This document shows, in pieces, positions 7,787 to 10,219 of a stretch of DNA of 10,219 nucleotides (position 1 is the stretch's first letter; every line of letters starts with the position of its first letter). The position numbers were made by a program, and so were the translations under genes. The notes beneath the pieces are model-generated. The model was given only the letters and a program-made list of their open reading frames with translations, was not told the DNA's origin and searched no databases. Source of the stretch: Physocladia obscura (lineage: Eukaryota > Chytridiomycota > Chytridiomycetes > Chytridiales > Chytriomycetaceae); NCBI GenBank assembly GCA_027596945.1, contig JADGJH010000511.1, positions 1 through 10,219 on the forward strand, given 5' to 3'.

Positions 7787-8110
7787 TCAACTTTTTGACC
7801 TTATTGCAAAGCATAAATTAATTCTTAATACATATTCCAAAGGAACATCCTCATCTTCAACATAACTCTTACTGTTGGCACATGTTCCAACATGACTGAT
7901 TGAAATACATAATAATGTAAAAGTCTCAGGTGAGTTGTCAAAGATACTATTGTCCAGATCATTATCGGTAAATTTCTCCTGATCAATTTTTTCATTTTCT
8001 GGATCTCTCGATGCTGGAATTGATTCTGTGGCTTATCAAGTAAATGGCACAACGTCATTAATAACATTTTCTAGTGACTTTGTATTACGCCAAACAAAAC
8101 AAGAAAGTTA
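7787..8110 (-). pseudogene. Decayed minus-strand coding frame, family unknown
   Basis: In one minus-strand frame, bases 8032-7787 are open for 81 codons with acidic, protein-like content: ESIPASRDPENEKIDQEKF, TDNDLDNSIFDNSPETFT, SYVEDEDVPLEYVLRI, then TGA at 7789-7787. Immediately upstream, after adjacent TGA and TAA codons at 8038-8033, the same frame continues back to about 8110 as VWRNTKSLENVINDVVPFT. Another frame further upstream (about 8190-8090) reads LLPMLPKIMDRRVSLEML. Several stops and at least one frame change make a pseudogene, possibly of a transposable element, more likely than a live gene. An intron ending GATAAGCCACAG (8039-8028 region) could rescue part of it. I do not recognise the protein. 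Confidence 0.4.
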
Positions 8111-8197
8111 GTTGTGAACTTCTACAACATTTCAAGTGAAACCCTTCTGTCCATAATTTTTGGCAGCATTGGTAGTAAGTGTGAACAAAATATCTAA

Positions 8198-8226
8198 ATT
8201 ATTATTATTATTATTATTTTTTTTTT
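8198..8226. repeat. (ATT)n microsatellite followed by poly-T
   Basis: About six or seven ATT units are followed by a run of Ts, 28 bases before the ATG of the WD40 gene. It probably lies in that gene's promoter or 5' leader. It is a simple repeat with no further function visible. Confidence 0.85.
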
Positions 8227-8253
8227 TCAAATCTTCTCCTTGAAAATCCCACC

Positions 8254-10164
8254 ATGGAAGGCACTGAAATCCTGCTGCAGACGCAACCATTGACACTTCG
8301 TCAGGGATTTCAACTTCGACAAACTATTCGCACTACTTACAAAATCGCTGCTTTTGCAGTTCACTTGAAACAAAAAAAATCGCGACGTTATGACAACTCA
8401 AATGTTTCCGAAAAGCCAGATTCAGCCATACTATTAGAAGAAAGCAATAGTAACATCATCCAACAGTTTCCAAAAGATATTGCTGAACCACCTGATCCAT
8501 CAAAGGTAGTTCAATCTGGATATAGTATAATTATAGCTGAGTCCAACAATACGATAAAATGTTTTGAATCTACAAAGCCGTTGATTCCCAGCATTCAAAA
8601 GAAAATCAAGCACCCAATTCAAAAAATTGTATATATTCCGCAACATAACCTTTATGTCACATGTGCTGATGAAAAAGCCGTCAGAGTTGAGTCAATAAAA
8701 AGAAATTTCAATGAATTAAATCTCTATTTTTCAAGTTTTACGACACGCAATTTGAGCTAGTTCATACACATGTCATAACAGAGCATATACAGTTGTAAGA
8801 TTATGCCTTGTGCAATTTGAGAGAAATTAATCCGTGGAGCATTTCAGCTTACTATACCACAGTCATGAAAATCAGTTGATTGCGATTAGTTCTCATAATA
8901 TCAGTATTTGGTCAATCAACGTGATTTGTAAAAGGTTCCTATTTCATGTCAATTTATTAGTTTAACAGAAGATCCAGAGGAAATTCACTCATAAATCTAT
9001 CGCTTTTCGACATGTTTGCAATCGGACTACCAAAATCAGAATGGATCACAAATGTGATGCTTGATGAAACTTTAGATTATATTTACGTAACAGTAAATAC
9101 CAAATTACTTGTAAGTGAAAATGAGAGCGAATAATTACTTTGATTTAACAACTGCAGGTATACAACTGGAAAACTTCCACTGAAATTTCTTCCTTTCAAG
9201 CATGTGAACGTCAAATAACGTGTGTTATGTGCTATCATCCATACGGATTCACGATTCTCGGAAGTAAAGACGGAAAAATCAAAATTCATGGGCTTGATCA
9301 TGTTCTTGTTCATGAATTTCAAAGTCAATATAAACCAATAACATCACTTGCATTCTATCCATACGGGCCAGTAATTCTCGCATCTGCAGCTGATAAATCT
9401 ATCAGAATGTACAATTTACGAAGTTTCAAAGAAGTTTATTGGTTTTGTAACATTGTTTTGCTTTTTTTCTTCGCCATTCTAAATTGAGTTTCTGGCAGCC
9501 TTTCATTGAAAGAGATTCCAATCAGCATGTTTATGCTTGATAATTTCACCATGTGCATTTCTTCGACTGATTCCATCTCAATTTGGAGTACTGACCACAT
9601 CAACACTCAATTTTGTATGCTGAAGTAATATTAAATAGTTTTTCAGAGTCGATATAATATTGAATTCATTTAACAGCGCGAAATTAACTTGCATAAGATC
9701 AATGAAAGCTATTGGAATGCAAAGACGCATTCTTGCGCGATCTGACGACGATATAATTAGAATTATATCTCCGATATCTGGGAAAGTTATAACTACTTGC
9801 CTTCCACTGTTTGACATGGCTAAAGTTCAAGATTTCGCATATTCTGCAAGCGCCAGTTAAGTAATCTCCTGATTTATTTTTAGTACTGATTTGAATTTAT
9901 GTAGACAAAATTTTTTTACTGATAGAAACTGGAGAGATATGGATCATAAAGAGTAATGTTAATCCCTGTGTTGTAGTTGATATTTGGCGAAGGACCAATA
10001 ATGGAGAAGATATTTGCTGCTTCTGTGTCATTGAAGGATTGATAAAAGACCATATGTTTGATCAAGAATACTTTTCCGATTCATTTTCTGTACTTGCAAG
10101 TGGAACAAAAAATGGCCAATTGCTGATATATAACTTAGTTGGAGAAGTTGTTCAAAGACAACAG
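8254..10164 (+). CDS. WDR97/WDR87-like WD40 protein, 3' incomplete
   Basis: Proposed exons: 8254-8685, 8736-8794, 8848-8920, 8961-9110, 9158-9441, 9499-9624, 9677-9855, 9905-10164, giving 521 residues before a donor (CAG, GTATTT) at 10165. The ATG lies in CCCACCATGG, a near-ideal context. WD40-type repeats are visible: CADEKAVR-FYDTQFEL, ISSHNISIWSIN, LGSKDGKIKIHGLDH, LASAADKSIRMYNLR, SSTDSISIWSTD, SDDDIIRIISPISGKVITT, then FLLIETGEIWIIK, VVVDIWRR and LASGTKNGQLLIYNL. The 'RLISP.TGKV..T', 'ETG.IW...' and 'AGTKNGQ' blocks in this order recall WDR97/WDR87, long WD40 proteins linked to cilia and sperm flagella; the human proteins are much longer, so most of the C-terminus lies beyond the window. 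Introns are 40-57 bp; the 40-bp one (8921-8960) is the least certain. A role in the flagellum is inference from family. Confidence 0.72.
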
Positions 10165-10219
10165 GTATTTAAACTTATCAGAATGTTCAAATCTTAAAAG
10201 ACCAAAAAAATAAAAAAAA
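10165..10219 (+). other. Start of next WD40 gene intron, A-rich window end
   Basis: The stretch begins GTATTT after the last in-frame CAG codon and contains in-frame stops, so it is read as intron. It ends in A-rich sequence with no acceptor that would give an intron of normal length. The next exon lies beyond the window. Confidence 0.4.

Noticed and set aside
7825..8067. Minus-strand frame starting at an ATG near 8067, 80 codons
   Set aside because: The neighbouring frame has a far more natural composition over the same bases, so this one is taken as a shadow.
1..10219. tRNA, rRNA, CRISPR arrays and bacterial operon signals
   Set aside because: None seen by eye. Spliced genes and A/T-rich introns are those of a eukaryote, and no cloverleaf or regular repeat-spacer pattern was found.

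Overview
The window is eukaryotic nuclear DNA. It is AT-rich, and its genes are built from exons joined by very short GT-AG introns, mostly 47-57 bp, using the standard code (TAA and TGA as stops). The combination of a WDR97-like cilium/flagellum WD40 gene, a KICSTOR-type nutrient-signalling subunit and TIR domains of the 'YDCMLSYNW...WLDLEQMSGNVYGKMADAVLGSK' style suggests a flagellated opisthokont-grade organism. A zoosporic (chytrid-like) fungus is my best guess, but the sequence alone does not settle it.

Layout. (1) Bases 1-~970 hold minus-strand remnants: an unrecognised open frame running off the left edge, and a decayed helix-turn-helix transposase N-terminus. (2) At 1135-1514 (+) are the last two exons of an unrecognised protein. 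(3) At 1620-4924 (+) is a six-exon gene for a ~980-residue protein: a long helical (ARM/HEAT-like) region, two tandem TIR domains that both keep the NADase-type glutamate, and a C-terminal coiled coil. (4) At 4945-6945 (+), starting only 20 bp after the previous stop, is a four-exon gene for a KICS2 (C12orf66) homologue, a subunit of the KICSTOR regulator of mTORC1. (5) 6946-8253 is low in genes: a Lys/Glu-rich reading frame broken by one stop, a cluster of overlapping GAGTC palindromes, a decayed minus-strand frame and an (ATT)n run. (6) At 8254-10164 (+) is an eight-exon, 3'-incomplete gene for a WD40 protein resembling WDR97/WDR87.

The most interesting object is the TIR gene. Its order (helical-repeat regulator, then TIR, then an oligomerisation device) parallels animal SARM1, but it has a duplicated TIR and a coiled coil where SARM1 has SAM domains. 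The duplicated TIR units carry introns at different places, so at least one intron was gained or lost after duplication. All exon boundaries below were inferred by hand from frame, phase, splice dinucleotides and family resemblance; no transcript evidence was available.
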